A stretch of 64,000 bases of DNA from the NCBI GenBank assembly GCA_963802915.1, contig CAWDKQ010000016.1:248001-312000 (forward strand). The letters are read 5' to 3'. The notes beneath the pieces were generated by a model that was given only the letters and a program-made list of their open reading frames with translations, was not told where the DNA came from and searched no databases. This document shows positions 15,756-25,900 of the stretch, piece by piece. The stretch's first letter is position 1. Each line of letters begins with the position of its first letter. Source of the stretch: JAICMB01 sp963802915. Its GTDB lineage: Bacteria > Acidobacteriota > Terriglobia > Bryobacterales > Bryobacteraceae. The position numbers and the translations under genes are program-made.

Positions 15756-17921
15756 ATGCCGCTTTCTCCAGGCGATAAACTCGGGCCATACGAAATCCTG
15801 TCGCTTCTTGGCGTAGGTGGGATGGGCGAGGTGTATCGAGCTCGGGACCCGCGCCTCGATCGTGACGTCGCAATCAAGGTTTCCAAGACCGAGTTCAACG
15901 AGCGCTTCGAGCGTGAGGCCAAAGCCATCGGGGCGCTGAATCATCCGCACATCTGCCAGGTTTACGATGTCGGTCCGAATTACCTGGTAATCGAATATAT
16001 CGAGGGCGAAGCGCTCAAAGGCCCTCTGCCGCTGGACAAGGCCTTGGAATACGGAAGGCAAATCGCCGGAGCGCTGGACGCCGCGCATTGCAAAAATATT
16101 ACGCATCGGGATCTTAAACCCGCGAACGTCCTGGTGACTGCCTCCGGCGTGAAATTATTGGACTTCGGGCTGGCCAAGATCGCGCTGAATAAAGCCGGAA
16201 CGGTGCGGGCTCCGATCGGTTCCGATGACGCTACTCAGAACATCGAATATACGGAAGCCGGCACGATCCTCGGCACCGCGTCATATATGTCGCCCGAACA
16301 GGCTAAAGGCGAGGAGGTGGACACCCGTTCCGATGTCTTCTCTTTCGGACTTGTGCTGTATGAAATGCTGAGCGGCTCGAAAGCGTTTGCGAAGAAGTCC
16401 GCCATTGAAACCATGGCTGCTATCGTGCGCGACGAGCCCGCGCCGCTGGACGCGCCGCCGAATGTTGCCGCGATTGTCGCACGCTGCCTGCGTAAGCTGC
16501 CGGGAGACCGGTTTCATAGCATGAGAGAAGTTTGCGCGGCAATCGAACAAGCCGTTATGAACCCGGCTGAGAGCCTTCCTTCCATCGCCGTGCTGCCCTT
16601 TGTCAACATGAGCCGCGACGCCGACGACGAATACTTCTCAGACGGCTTGGCGGAAGAAATTATCAATGCCCTGACGCAGGTAAAGGGACTCAAAGTTATC
16701 GCGCGCACCTCGGCCTTCGCCTTCAAGGGCAAGAACGAAGACATCCGCCAAATCGCCGGGACGCTGGGCGTGAACCATGTGCTCGAGGGCAGTGTCCGCC
16801 GCGCCGGTGGCCGGCTCCGCATCACAGCGCAATTGATCCACGCCGCCGATGGGACGCATCTCTGGTCGCAGCGGTACGACCGCGACATGATCGACGTGTT
16901 CGCCATTCAGGACGAGATCAGCCAGGCGATCTCGGAAGCGCTCGAAGTGCGACTGGCGCCCCGCGCGCGCTCCGTGAACATCGAAGCTTACCAGCAATAT
17001 TTGAAGGGCCAGTATCACCGCGCGCGACTCACGCCGGGCAGCCTGGCGAAAGCCAAGGAGTTCTATGAGCAAGCGCTGGCTATCGACCCGAATTACGCTC
17101 CGGCACACAGCGGATTGGCAGCATACTACGCCATCGTCGCGGTGATCGGAACGAAAGCTGTTAGTGACGCGGCGCGCCTTGCGAATGCGGCGGCGGAGAA
17201 AGCCCTGGCCCTCGACCCCGGAAACAGCGATGCGCATAGCGTGCTGGGGATGATCGCAGCGGCCTTCAACTACGATTGGAAATCGGGCGAAAGGCATTTC
17301 CGCATCGCGATGGCGGCGGAACCTGTCCCGATCCTGGCGCGAATACGCTACGTCTTGTGGTATTTGCTTCCGTTGGGACGATTTGCGGAGGCGCTGGAAC
17401 AAAGCCGGATGGGGCTCGAGACCGATCCGCTCTCCATGATTCTTCATCAAGGCATGGCTTTTTCGATGTACCACGCGAAACGCTATGCGGAAACCATTGA
17501 GTACGCCCGCCGCGCCCTGGAAATCGACTCAAATTTCCACTTCCTATGGTTAACGATGGGACTCGCGCAACTTCAGGCAGGCTCAACGCGGGAGGCGATC
17601 GCCAGTTTAGAGCGAGGCGCGGAGTTGGCGCCGTGGGATCCTTTAGCTCCCTGGCACTTAGCTGCGGCCTACTATCAGGCTGGAGATCGCGAGCGCAGCC
17701 AGGAATTAGCCGGAAAACTCGCTAGCTCGAATGGCCGCGCTATCGGCGCCGCGTTTTATTACGCCGCTTGCGGCGAAGTGGAGCGGATGTATGACGCGCT
17801 CGATGCGGCCTACCGGCAGCGCGATCCACGGCTAGCTGAGATTCAGAACGACCCGTCGTTCGACCGCTACCGAGCCGAGCCGCGCTTCGAGGCGCTGCTC
17901 CGGCGTATGAACCTGGCGTAG
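15756..17921 (+). CDS. Serine/threonine protein kinase with TolB-like and TPR domains
   Basis: A protein of 721 aa. The Hanks-type kinase domain covers about residues 10-270: glycine loop LGVGGMGEVY, K41 in AIKVSK, HRDLKPAN at 117-124, DFG at 136-138 and a SPEQAK activation-segment motif. A TolB/adenylate-cyclase-type domain starts at about residue 276 (SIAVLPFVNMS, then YFSDGLAEEI, VLEGSVRR, LWSQRYDR) and runs to about 400. TPR-type helical repeats fill residues 410-715. Unlike many acidobacterial kinases of this architecture, I see no transmembrane segment between kinase and TolB-like parts, so the protein looks cytoplasmic. The target is unknown. Confidence 0.92.
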   Translation: MPLSPGDKLGPYEILSLLGVGGMGEVYRARDPRLDRDVAIKVSKTEFNERFEREAKAIGALNHPHICQVYDVGPNYLVIEYIEGEALKGPLPLDKALEYGRQIAGALDAAHCKNITHRDLKPANVLVTASGVKLLDFGLAKIALNKAGTVRAPIGSDDATQNIEYTEAGTILGTASYMSPEQAKGEEVDTRSDVFSFGLVLYEMLSGSKAFAKKSAIETMAAIVRDEPAPLDAPPNVAAIVARCLRKLPGDRFHSMREVCAAIEQAVMNPAESLPSIAVLPFVNMSRDADDEYFSDGLAEEIINALTQVKGLKVIARTSAFAFKGKNEDIRQIAGTLGVNHVLEGSVRRAGGRLRITAQLIHAADGTHLWSQRYDRDMIDVFAIQDEISQAISEALEVRLAPRARSVNIEAYQQYLKGQYHRARLTPGSLAKAKEFYEQALAIDPNYAPAHSGLAAYYAIVAVIGTKAVSDAARLANAAAEKALALDPGNSDAHSVLGMIAAAFNYDWKSGERHFRIAMAAEPVPILARIRYVLWYLLPLGRFAEALEQSRMGLETDPLSMILHQGMAFSMYHAKRYAETIEYARRALEIDSNFHFLWLTMGLAQLQAGSTREAIASLERGAELAPWDPLAPWHLAAAYYQAGDRERSQELAGKLASSNGRAIGAAFYYAACGEVERMYDALDAAYRQRDPRLAEIQNDPSFDRYRAEPRFEALLRRMNLA

Positions 17922-17951
17922 GAGCAGGCGCAGGAACTTATCTGGTTGACG

Positions 17952-19469
17952 TTAATGCGTGAATTCGGCGGCGCTGAATTTCGAGAGGAAATGAGCTGAA
18001 TCGCCCGCATGGCGGATCATTAACGACCATTGGAGAGCGATGGCGAGCCGCTCAGCATAACGCCGCGCCGTCGCTTCTTCCGCTCTCGGTAGATCGGCCT
18101 CCAGGGCGTCCACATAGGCGTCAAACCTCCGATCCGCGGAACGGGCCACCCGGGCCTCCTGGATCACCACTTGGGATATCTCCGGCTCCTTCTTCATCGC
18201 GCGCAGGATGTCGAGACAAATCACGTTGCCGCATCCTTCCCAGATGGAATTGAGCGGGGCTTCGCGATAGAGGCGCGGCATCATGCAATCGTCGACGTAG
18301 CCGTTGCCGCCGAGGCATTCCATCGCCTCGACCACGACTGAAGGGCAGCGTTTGCAAATCCAGTATTTTGCAACCGGCGTGGCGAGGCGGGCGAAGGCTC
18401 GTTCGTAGGTATCGGATTCGCGGGCATCGAAAGCGCGGGCGATCCGCATCATCAACAGGGTCGCGGCAGTCGATTCGTATTCCAGATCCGCCAGCACCGT
18501 CCTCATGAGCGGCTGATCGATCAACAGCTTGCCGAACGCCATACGATGCTCACAATGGTGGCGCGCTTGCACTAACGCCTGACGCATTAGCGCGCTGGAT
18601 CCGATGATGCAATCGAGCCGGGTATGCTGCACCATCTCCATGATTGCGGGCACACCGCGGCCTTCCTCTCCGATACGATTCGCCCAAGCGCCGTCGAAGC
18701 GAATCTCGGCCGAAGCATTCGATCGATTCCCGAGCTTCGGCTTAAGACGCTCGATATGGAACTCGTTGATTTTGCCCTCGGGCGTCCAGCGCGGCAGCAT
18801 GAAACAGGTGAGACCGCGCGGTGCTTGAGCCAGGATCAGGAATGCGTCGTTCATTGGCGCGGAGCAGAACCACTTCGCGCCTGTGATGCGATATTCGGCG
18901 CCAGAAAGCGGCTCGGCCTGCGTGGTGTTGGCGCGGACGTCGGAGCCGCCTTGCTTCTCCGTCATCGACATGCCGATCAGGACGCCGCTTTTCTCGGACG
19001 CGGGCCGGAACTCTGAATCATAAGAGAACTCCGCTATTCGCGGCACCCATTCCTTCGCCATCTCAGGGGATTTGCGGATCGCCGGAACCGAAGCATATGT
19101 CATCGAGATCGGGCAGGTGTGTCCGGCTTCATTTTGGGAAGCCAGAAACATCAGGGCGGCGCGGGCCACATGCGCTCCGGGACAGTCGGTATGCCAGGGC
19201 AACGCGTGCACACCATTTTCCTTCGAAAGACGAAGCAAGGCATGCCAGGAGGGATGAAATTCTACTTGATCATCGGCGCGCAGAACCGGTGGATTTTCAT
19301 TGGCTTCGAAACCGAGGCGAATCGTCCCTTCAGTTCCAAGAGTTTTTCCGAACTGCTCTACATGAGCGCGCGCCCACGCGGCGCCTTCGCGATCCAGTGC
19401 AGCGGCGAGCACGGGGTCGAAAGTGAAGAGATTGTAATCGACAAGCGGCGGCGGCTGGTTATCACTCAT
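17952..19469 (-). CDS. AidB-like acyl-CoA dehydrogenase family protein
   Basis: A protein of 505 aa, longer than ordinary acyl-CoA dehydrogenases (about 380-400) and near AidB length. The FAD/substrate region SMTEKQGGSDVRANTT is characteristic of the AidB branch, as are WFCSAPMNDAFLILAQA, CFMLPRW and the C-terminal ECLGGNGYVDDCMMPRLYREAPLNSIWEGCGNV set (landmarks only). AidB in E. coli belongs to the adaptive response to alkylation; many homologues are annotated as isovaleryl-CoA dehydrogenases, and the real substrate is unclear. A perfect 9-bp inverted repeat lies just upstream. The start codon has no obvious Shine-Dalgarno sequence. Confidence 0.88.
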   Translation of the reverse strand: MSDNQPPPLVDYNLFTFDPVLAAALDREGAAWARAHVEQFGKTLGTEGTIRLGFEANENPPVLRADDQVEFHPSWHALLRLSKENGVHALPWHTDCPGAHVARAALMFLASQNEAGHTCPISMTYASVPAIRKSPEMAKEWVPRIAEFSYDSEFRPASEKSGVLIGMSMTEKQGGSDVRANTTQAEPLSGAEYRITGAKWFCSAPMNDAFLILAQAPRGLTCFMLPRWTPEGKINEFHIERLKPKLGNRSNASAEIRFDGAWANRIGEEGRGVPAIMEMVQHTRLDCIIGSSALMRQALVQARHHCEHRMAFGKLLIDQPLMRTVLADLEYESTAATLLMMRIARAFDARESDTYERAFARLATPVAKYWICKRCPSVVVEAMECLGGNGYVDDCMMPRLYREAPLNSIWEGCGNVICLDILRAMKKEPEISQVVIQEARVARSADRRFDAYVDALEADLPRAEEATARRYAERLAIALQWSLMIRHAGDSAHFLSKFSAAEFTH

Positions 19470-19474
19470 ATTAA

Positions 19475-19510
19475 ATCTATCTTAATGAATTTATTTTCAA
19501 CAAGATAGAT
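19475..19510. promoter_or_regulatory. Perfect 9-bp inverted repeat, candidate operator of the AidB-like gene
   Basis: ATCTATCTT at 19475-19483 and AAGATAGAT at 19502-19510 are exact reverse complements separated by an AT-rich 18-nt spacer. The element begins 6 nt upstream of the AidB-like start codon and lies 46 nt before the divergent gene at 19557. Position and symmetry fit a repressor operator. In the aidB-like mRNA it could also form a leader hairpin. Confidence 0.5.
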
Positions 19511-19556
19511 GCACCCGAGCGAGCTTGGCATGCTTCTAAGTAAATGAGAGTTCCAT

Positions 19557-20207
19557 ATGCAACGCACGTTCGTATTCTACGATCCTACAGGCCGGCGCTG
19601 GATGCGATTTCGACGCATCGCCGGCATCGCGGGAGTCATAACTGTTGCGTTGCTCGTCTTGCTCGCACTCGCGATCGTCAGTAATCCCATTCTGCCCGCG
19701 TTAGGTTTGCCGTCAGTCCAGCACCTTGCAAATTTCGACGAGTTGGCCACCATCACGAAGGGTGAAAAGGCTGCCAAGGCCGTGCCCTATCGAACTCGCA
19801 AAGTGGCCTATGTCCGTAATGGGGGGAACCCGGTATTGCATCCGAAAACCGCGGCGAAGACGCATGAAGGTGCCCCGGTAGTGTTTGGATACTACGTGAA
19901 TTGGGACCCGGCCAGCATGGTGTCGTTGCGCTTCAACCTGAATCGGATGACGCACCTGATTCCTGAATGGATGACGATCCAGAACGGTAAGGGCGATGTG
20001 AGCGACGAATCGGATCCGACCGTGATCGGCATCGCGCACGATGCGAATCTTCCCATTCTGGTGCAGGTGAACAATTACCGGGACGGCTGGCAAGTCGCGC
20101 GATCTGCACAATGTCCTCAGCAGCGCCGCAGCGCGCGCCAATCTGGTGGACAACATCTACAGCAACATTGTGGAGCACAAATTCGCGGGCGTGAGCATCG
20201 ATTTTGA
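19557..20207 (+). CDS. N-terminal fragment of a GH18-CE4-GT2 polysaccharide enzyme (frameshifted)
   Basis: A protein of 216 aa as read. Residues 1-180 are meaningful: a cytoplasmic N-terminus, a membrane anchor at about residues 23-48 and the start of a periplasmic GH18/YaaH-like barrel (VVFGYYVNWDPASM, then HLIPEWM and LPILVQVNNYRDGW). After NNYRDGW the reading becomes low-complexity Q/R-rich nonsense, while the following frame continues the barrel. The fragment and the downstream ORF therefore belong to one gene of about 1118 codons (19557-22911) interrupted by a 1-nt length difference. Confidence 0.75.
   Translation: MQRTFVFYDPTGRRWMRFRRIAGIAGVITVALLVLLALAIVSNPILPALGLPSVQHLANFDELATITKGEKAAKAVPYRTRKVAYVRNGGNPVLHPKTAAKTHEGAPVVFGYYVNWDPASMVSLRFNLNRMTHLIPEWMTIQNGKGDVSDESDPTVIGIAHDANLPILVQVNNYRDGWQVARSAQCPQQRRSARQSGGQHLQQHCGAQIRGREHRF
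20068..20207 (+). other. Frameshift zone within the GH18 domain
   Basis: The upstream frame is sensible up to the TGG codon at 20088-20090, and the downstream frame is sensible from AAG at 20092. The downstream frame is closed by a TGA at 20068. One surplus base near 20091 reconciles the two, and the total length 19557-22911 is 3n+1. It could be a sequencing or assembly error, a recent mutation or, less likely, programmed frameshifting; no slippery homopolymer was seen. Confidence 0.7.
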
Positions 20208-22911
20208 ACAGCTCAATACGCGCGATCGCACCAAATTGGTCACGTTCATGGAAGAGCTGCGCTCCAAGCTGAAACCTGCCGGATACCTGATCGCGCAAAG
20301 CGTCCCCAGCGACGACGAGGTTGCCTACGAGCTGAAGAAGCTCGCCGACATCGACGACTACATCGTTCCGATGGTCTACGACGAGCATTATCAGACCAGC
20401 AAGCCCGGTCCTATCGCGTCGGAGGAATGGTTCCAGGGTCAACTGGATCATCTGGCAACGTTACTGCCCGCAGAGAAGACCGTGATCGGATTTGGTAATT
20501 ACGGATACGACTGGATTATCGGGACGCGCGACGGCGGGGTCGAAGTAACTTATGGCGACGTGATCTCCGCGGCTGAGGCGAATCACGTTTCCGTCTCGTG
20601 GGACAAGGATGATGAGAATCCGGTGCTGCGGTACCAGAGCGGAAATCAACAGCATGAGGTTTGGTTCCTGGATGCCGTCACCGCGCTGAACCAGGTGCAC
20701 GATATCGAAGACGGCGGATTCCGGGGCGTCGCGTTGTGGCGTCTGGGCGGTGAAGATCCCGGGCTGTGGAGCTTGTTTGCGCCGCATCAATGGCCAGACC
20801 CGAATTACAACCCGGTTCCCTTATTCAAGCTGACAGCGCAGGCTTCCGTGCAACATTATGGAACCGGCGAAGTGCTGCGCATCGTCGATACACCGCACGA
20901 TGGAAGCCGCAATGTGTGGAGAGAGAAGGACGGCGACTACGCGGAAGAATATCAGGCGTATCCGTCGTATTGGGTGGTCGAGCACACGGGCGGCGATGCA
21001 GGGAAAGAAATGGCAATCACGTTCGATGACGGTCCCTCCGAATATACGCCGCAGGTTCTCGACATTTTGAAACAGAAGCAGGTGCCGGCGACGTTCTTCG
21101 TGATCGGCGAAAATGCCGAACAGTTTCCTAATTTCATCAAGCGCGAATACACCGAAGGCCACACCATTGGCAATCACACATATTCGCATCCGAACATCGC
21201 GCAAGAGTCCGCCGAGCGCACGAAATTCGAGCTGAGCACAACACTGCGGCTGATCGAAAACGACACGGGCCACGGGACGAAGCTTTTCCGGCCACCGTAC
21301 AACGCGGATAGCGAGCCCACGACGCCCGCTGAAATTCTGCCCATCAAACGCGCGCAGGATTTGAATTACGTGACCATCGCGGAGAGCATCGATCCTCGCG
21401 ATTGGGAGCCCGGTACAACGCCGGATCGCATCTTCAATGAGGTGATGGCGGAGAAGGATAATGGCCATCTGATTCTGCTTCACGATGCCGGCGGGAATCG
21501 CGCGGCCACGGTCGCAGCGCTTCCACGCATTATCGACACGCTGCGGGCGCAAGGCTACACGTTTGTGCCGCTCGAGAAATTAATGAACGATTCGCGTGCG
21601 AAGCTCATGCCCGTTCCGAGTTCCGAAGAACTACGCTGGGCGAGAGTGGAAGGCGAAGCGCTTACCACCAAGGGCACCGTCAAGAAGATTGCCGGTCTGC
21701 TCTTTCTCATCGCGATTTATCTGACCCTGGCTCGCTCTCTCATATACGGCGTACTGGCTGTGATTCAGAAACGCAAGCGCGCGAAGCGCACTTTCGATCC
21801 CTCTTTCCACCCGCCGGTGTCCGTTGTGATCGCGGCGTACAACGAAGAGACGGTGATCGCGCGCACCGTACGATCTATTTTGAATAACGGTTATTCGGAC
21901 GTGGAAGTGCTGGTGGTGGACGACGGCTCGAAAGACGCGACGTTGCGCGTGCTGCGGGAATCGTTCAGCTCGGATTCTCGTGTACGCATCTTTACGCAGG
22001 CCAATGCCGGCAAGTCCGAAGCTTTGAATTATGGGATCAGCGAAGCGCGCAATGAAATCCTGGTGGCGCTCGACGCGGACACAATTTTCCGCCGCGGAAC
22101 TATCGAAATGTTGGTGCGACACTTTGCGGATCGGACGGTGGGAGCCGTGTCCGGCAATGCGCGCGTCGGAAACAAACAGAAGTGGATTACGAAGTTCCAG
22201 TCGATCGAATACATTTTCGGATTCAATCTGGATCGGCGCGCGCTCGATGTTTTGAACGCGATCACCGTGGTTCCGGGAGCAGTCGGGGCATGGCGCAAAG
22301 ACCTGATCGTCGCGTGCGGCGGATTCGGACACGACACGCTGGCCGAGGATACCGATATCACGTTATCCATCCGGCGGCTCGGGTACGAGATCCGCTACGA
22401 AGAGAGCGCGATCGCGTACACGGAAGCGCCGGAGAGCGTGCCCGCTTTAGCGAAACAGCGATTTCGCTGGGCGTTTGGAACGCTGCAGGCGGCGTGGAAA
22501 CATCGCGATGCGACGTTCAATCCCGAATATGGCTATCTCGGATTTGTCGCTTTGCCGAGCATCTGGATTTTCCAGGTGTTGCTGGCCGCGCTGTCGCCGT
22601 TTGCTGAAATCGCGATGGTGATCGCGCTGTTTGCGGGCAACTGGCGTCTGGTGGCCGCGTACTATTTCGCGTTGTTCGGACTCGAGTTGCTCACGGGGGT
22701 ACTGGCCTATTCGCTCGAAGGGGCGAAGCCGTGGGATCTGGCTCTGTTGTTCGTCCAGCGGATTTTCTATCGATACCTCATGTATTACGTGCTCTTCAAA
22801 TCCGTGATGTATGCGCTACGCGGGCGTCTGGTTGGTTGGGGCAAATTGGAACGTACTGCGTCGATGAGCGTGGCTCTCGACGGCGATCAGGGTATTCAGC
22901 AGGCTGCCTAG
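20146..22911 (+). CDS. GH18-CE4-GT2 trimodular polysaccharide synthase/deacetylase (main part)
   Basis: A protein of 921 aa from an in-frame GTG; the true N-terminus probably lies in the frame starting at 19557. Residues 1-215 finish a GH18-like barrel with GVSIDFEQL, where E21 would be the catalytic acid. Residues 285-480 are a NodB/CE4 deacetylase (TFDDGP, HTYSHP, RPPY, LLHDAGG). After a TM segment at about 512-540 comes a processive GT2 domain (SVVIAAYNEE, VVDDGS, ALDADT, AEDTD, QRFRW), then four or so TM segments to residue 890. This resembles PgaB and PgaC of poly-N-acetylglucosamine synthesis joined in one chain. Its stop codon overlaps the convergent kinase's stop in a CTAG. Confidence 0.88.
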   Translation: MDNIYSNIVEHKFAGVSIDFEQLNTRDRTKLVTFMEELRSKLKPAGYLIAQSVPSDDEVAYELKKLADIDDYIVPMVYDEHYQTSKPGPIASEEWFQGQLDHLATLLPAEKTVIGFGNYGYDWIIGTRDGGVEVTYGDVISAAEANHVSVSWDKDDENPVLRYQSGNQQHEVWFLDAVTALNQVHDIEDGGFRGVALWRLGGEDPGLWSLFAPHQWPDPNYNPVPLFKLTAQASVQHYGTGEVLRIVDTPHDGSRNVWREKDGDYAEEYQAYPSYWVVEHTGGDAGKEMAITFDDGPSEYTPQVLDILKQKQVPATFFVIGENAEQFPNFIKREYTEGHTIGNHTYSHPNIAQESAERTKFELSTTLRLIENDTGHGTKLFRPPYNADSEPTTPAEILPIKRAQDLNYVTIAESIDPRDWEPGTTPDRIFNEVMAEKDNGHLILLHDAGGNRAATVAALPRIIDTLRAQGYTFVPLEKLMNDSRAKLMPVPSSEELRWARVEGEALTTKGTVKKIAGLLFLIAIYLTLARSLIYGVLAVIQKRKRAKRTFDPSFHPPVSVVIAAYNEETVIARTVRSILNNGYSDVEVLVVDDGSKDATLRVLRESFSSDSRVRIFTQANAGKSEALNYGISEARNEILVALDADTIFRRGTIEMLVRHFADRTVGAVSGNARVGNKQKWITKFQSIEYIFGFNLDRRALDVLNAITVVPGAVGAWRKDLIVACGGFGHDTLAEDTDITLSIRRLGYEIRYEESAIAYTEAPESVPALAKQRFRWAFGTLQAAWKHRDATFNPEYGYLGFVALPSIWIFQVLLAALSPFAEIAMVIALFAGNWRLVAAYYFALFGLELLTGVLAYSLEGAKPWDLALLFVQRIFYRYLMYYVLFKSVMYALRGRLVGWGKLERTASMSVALDGDQGIQQAA

Positions 22912-25900
22912 AGAATCCGTTTTCCGGCAAAGCTGAAGTTCTTAAGGAAGACCTGGCTGTCTCCGGAAAGCTGAAATCCGAAGCGGCCCTTGGAGAGATC
23001 TAGTCCGCGCTGGTCCCAATCGTCCAACATATCCCAGTTTTTGTTATCGAGCAGCAATTTGACTGCAATTCTGTTCGGCGTGACGGATAGCTCGACTTCA
23101 TAGTAGGGGAGCTTGATGTCAATCTTTTTCATTTCCACGCGGGAAGTTCGCTTGCCGTCGCGGAACACGTTACGACTGTAATTCTTGTCGAGTTCGTAGA
23201 GGATATAGTTGCCCGCATCCAGATAGTTCAGGACCCATCGAATCTTGCCGCCGTTCTTCTTGGAACGCGCCATAAAATGAAAAACACCACTAGCCGGCGC
23301 CGGATTGTACAGGACGAAGTCGCCGCCGGTGCGACTGAACCAATCTCCGTCCTTTGTCCATGGCTTATCCCAGTCTTTCGGGTCCATAAATCGAACCGGC
23401 TCAGGAGCGGGTTGTGTAACCAGTCGGGGCAGATTGAGCGAGGCCGTCTTTGACGTGCCCGGTTGGACGGCAATTATCATAGATTGGTCGGCGTAACCTT
23501 GTGCACTGGCAGTAATTAGATAATTTCCGGTTTCGAGGACTAATTCCGTGGACGTTGCCTGATGCGAAGTTGGGTCGCCGATATGTTGATACTTCACCTT
23601 CGCCGAAACCGGTGAAACATCCAGGATCACGTTGCCGGTGGGCGTTGGAAGCGCGTCGACCATCTTACTCGGAGTAACGTCGATTCGGGGTGTCAGAAAA
23701 ATCGGGACTCGCACAAACCCACCCTTCTGCACCACGATGCCGTCTTTCGTGGCGTCGACGTAGCCCTCGTGCGTCACGCGGAGCGTGTGTATCCCGGGTT
23801 CTACGTTCCTGCGAAAAGTCCCGTTCTTTGTCACTCCTCTCGCGACGTTGTCGATCATAATCTGCGAACCATCGGGTCGGGGCACGTCGACGACGATCAT
23901 TCCCATGCGGACCCCAGAGCGGATAGACAGACTGACGGACGGCACCGGCCCTGACACGAAGTCCCCATTCCAGGCGCGCGCTCCTGTGCCTAACGTCAGA
24001 TCGTGAGAGCCTGGCGCGAGCTCGTTAAGTTCGAGTCCGCCCGACGTGAGCGCTCCGGAGTCGCGATCCTCCACGCGCACGGGAACGGCGCCAAGGGTCG
24101 ACTGAATCGAGGCACGACCCCGATACGAACTCACCAGGACGACATCGAGCCCCGTGGACGCGTCCGGCTTCGCGATCTCCGGCTGTGCGAGTGGCTGCGT
24201 CTCAAACGAAATCGACGCTTTCTCCGTGCCGCTTTCGACCTGAAGTGTGTGTTTTCCGGGAGCCGCGACACTAATAAGGAGGTCGCCGTTGAGATCCGGC
24301 TCGACTACGGGAGCTCCGTCGAGCGATACTTTGGCGCCCTTGAGATCCGTAGTGAAACTAAGTTTCTGAGGCAGCGGATCGAGCGCAACTTCGGTTGAAT
24401 GCATCAATGTTCCGTCACGTAATTCAACCGGAATAATTTTGGACTCGTATCCTTCTTTAGCAATCTGAAAACTGTAATTCCCGGGCGGAAGCCGGAGCTG
24501 CGAGCCCGACGTGCCGATGATTTTGTCCCGGAGATAGACGCTAGCACCCGCGGGTGCGATATGGAATTCAACCGCGACCAGGGCCGGTGCCGGAGGAATC
24601 GGATGCCGGCCAAACAGGAGGCCCAGAATGACCGCCAGCACGACAAACAGTGCAAGGGAACCAATGGCAATCCATCGAAATGAGGTTATCTTCCGGGGGG
24701 CCGCTAGCGGGACGGCAGCAGGTTCGGACGGGGGGTTGGACCGCGGTTCGGGAGCAAGCGCAACCGCCGTGCCATTGATACTCGGGAGGATTTCCGTGCG
24801 AGACGCCTGTCCGGCCAACACCGTATCCACGACAGGCTGAAACTCGCGGGTCTCCGGATGAAGCGCGACTTGGCCGGGTTCTGCTTCCACAGCGAACTGG
24901 CGGCGGATAGCGAGATCCAGTAGCAGCCGATGCATGTCTCGCGCGCCGGCATGCGATGGATCGAGGGCAAATGCGCTCTCGGCAAAGCGTTCCGCCGCGG
25001 GCGGATCGATGTCGATTAACTGTTGCGCCCGGGCAACCAGCTTGTCTAATAACTGCGGACGCGCCCTTCCGCACCGCGCGTCCACCTCCTGCGCTTTGTG
25101 AAGCACCGCGAGAGAGTCCTCGAATTGGCCGCTCTCGAACAGGCGCTCACCTTCTTCCATTAGCGTCTGTGCTTCGCCCGCGCGGTTTCGCGCGTCAATA
25201 GCGAGCTGCTGCAACGCAAGCAATTCGCCATCGGCGGGATACTCTTGGAGCGCTCTTTGTGCCAATTCGATGGCCCGGTCGAACTCTCCCTCCTCGAGCC
25301 GCATATCGATTTGCCGTATATGCCGAGCCTTGCCCTCCTCCCAAACCTGCTGCGCGAGACGCTTCCCGAGACGCTCGATCTCAAATTGCAAGCCGGGATG
25401 CCGGGAGTGGATGGAGCGAAGGATTTCCCATTGCGTCAATGCCTCCGCGAACTGCATGCGCTCTTCGTAATAGCGTGCCTTCGCGATTATTCCGGTCACT
25501 AGATCGAGCCGCTCCGTCATAATCCGCAGCAGACCCGCAAAGTGCGGTTCATCGGGGAACCTTGCCACAGCGTCACGAATGATGTTGACTTTCCGCTCGA
25601 GATCCGTTTCAGCCTCGACCTGCCTGTCGACGTCAGCGATGTAGCCGGACAATTGCAGGCGCTGCTGCTCCTGCACGTCGAACTTGAGGCCCTGGAACAA
25701 GGCGTGATCGGGATATTTCAACAGATGGCGTTCGCAGATCGCGAGCGCCGCGGCGCAGTTCTGATTTTCGAGGTGTTTGCGAGCTTCGGCGTAAGCGCCT
25801 TGGATGGCGTCGTATTCCGAACGGACCTGGTTATAGAAGTTCCGGTACGCGTTGCCCAGCTCCTGGCGTGCACTGTCCGGCGCACGGCGATCCATATCCA

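Noticed and set aside
17922..17951. Terminator between the convergent TolB/TPR kinase and AidB-like genes
   Set aside because: The 30-nt gap shows no hairpin or T-run.
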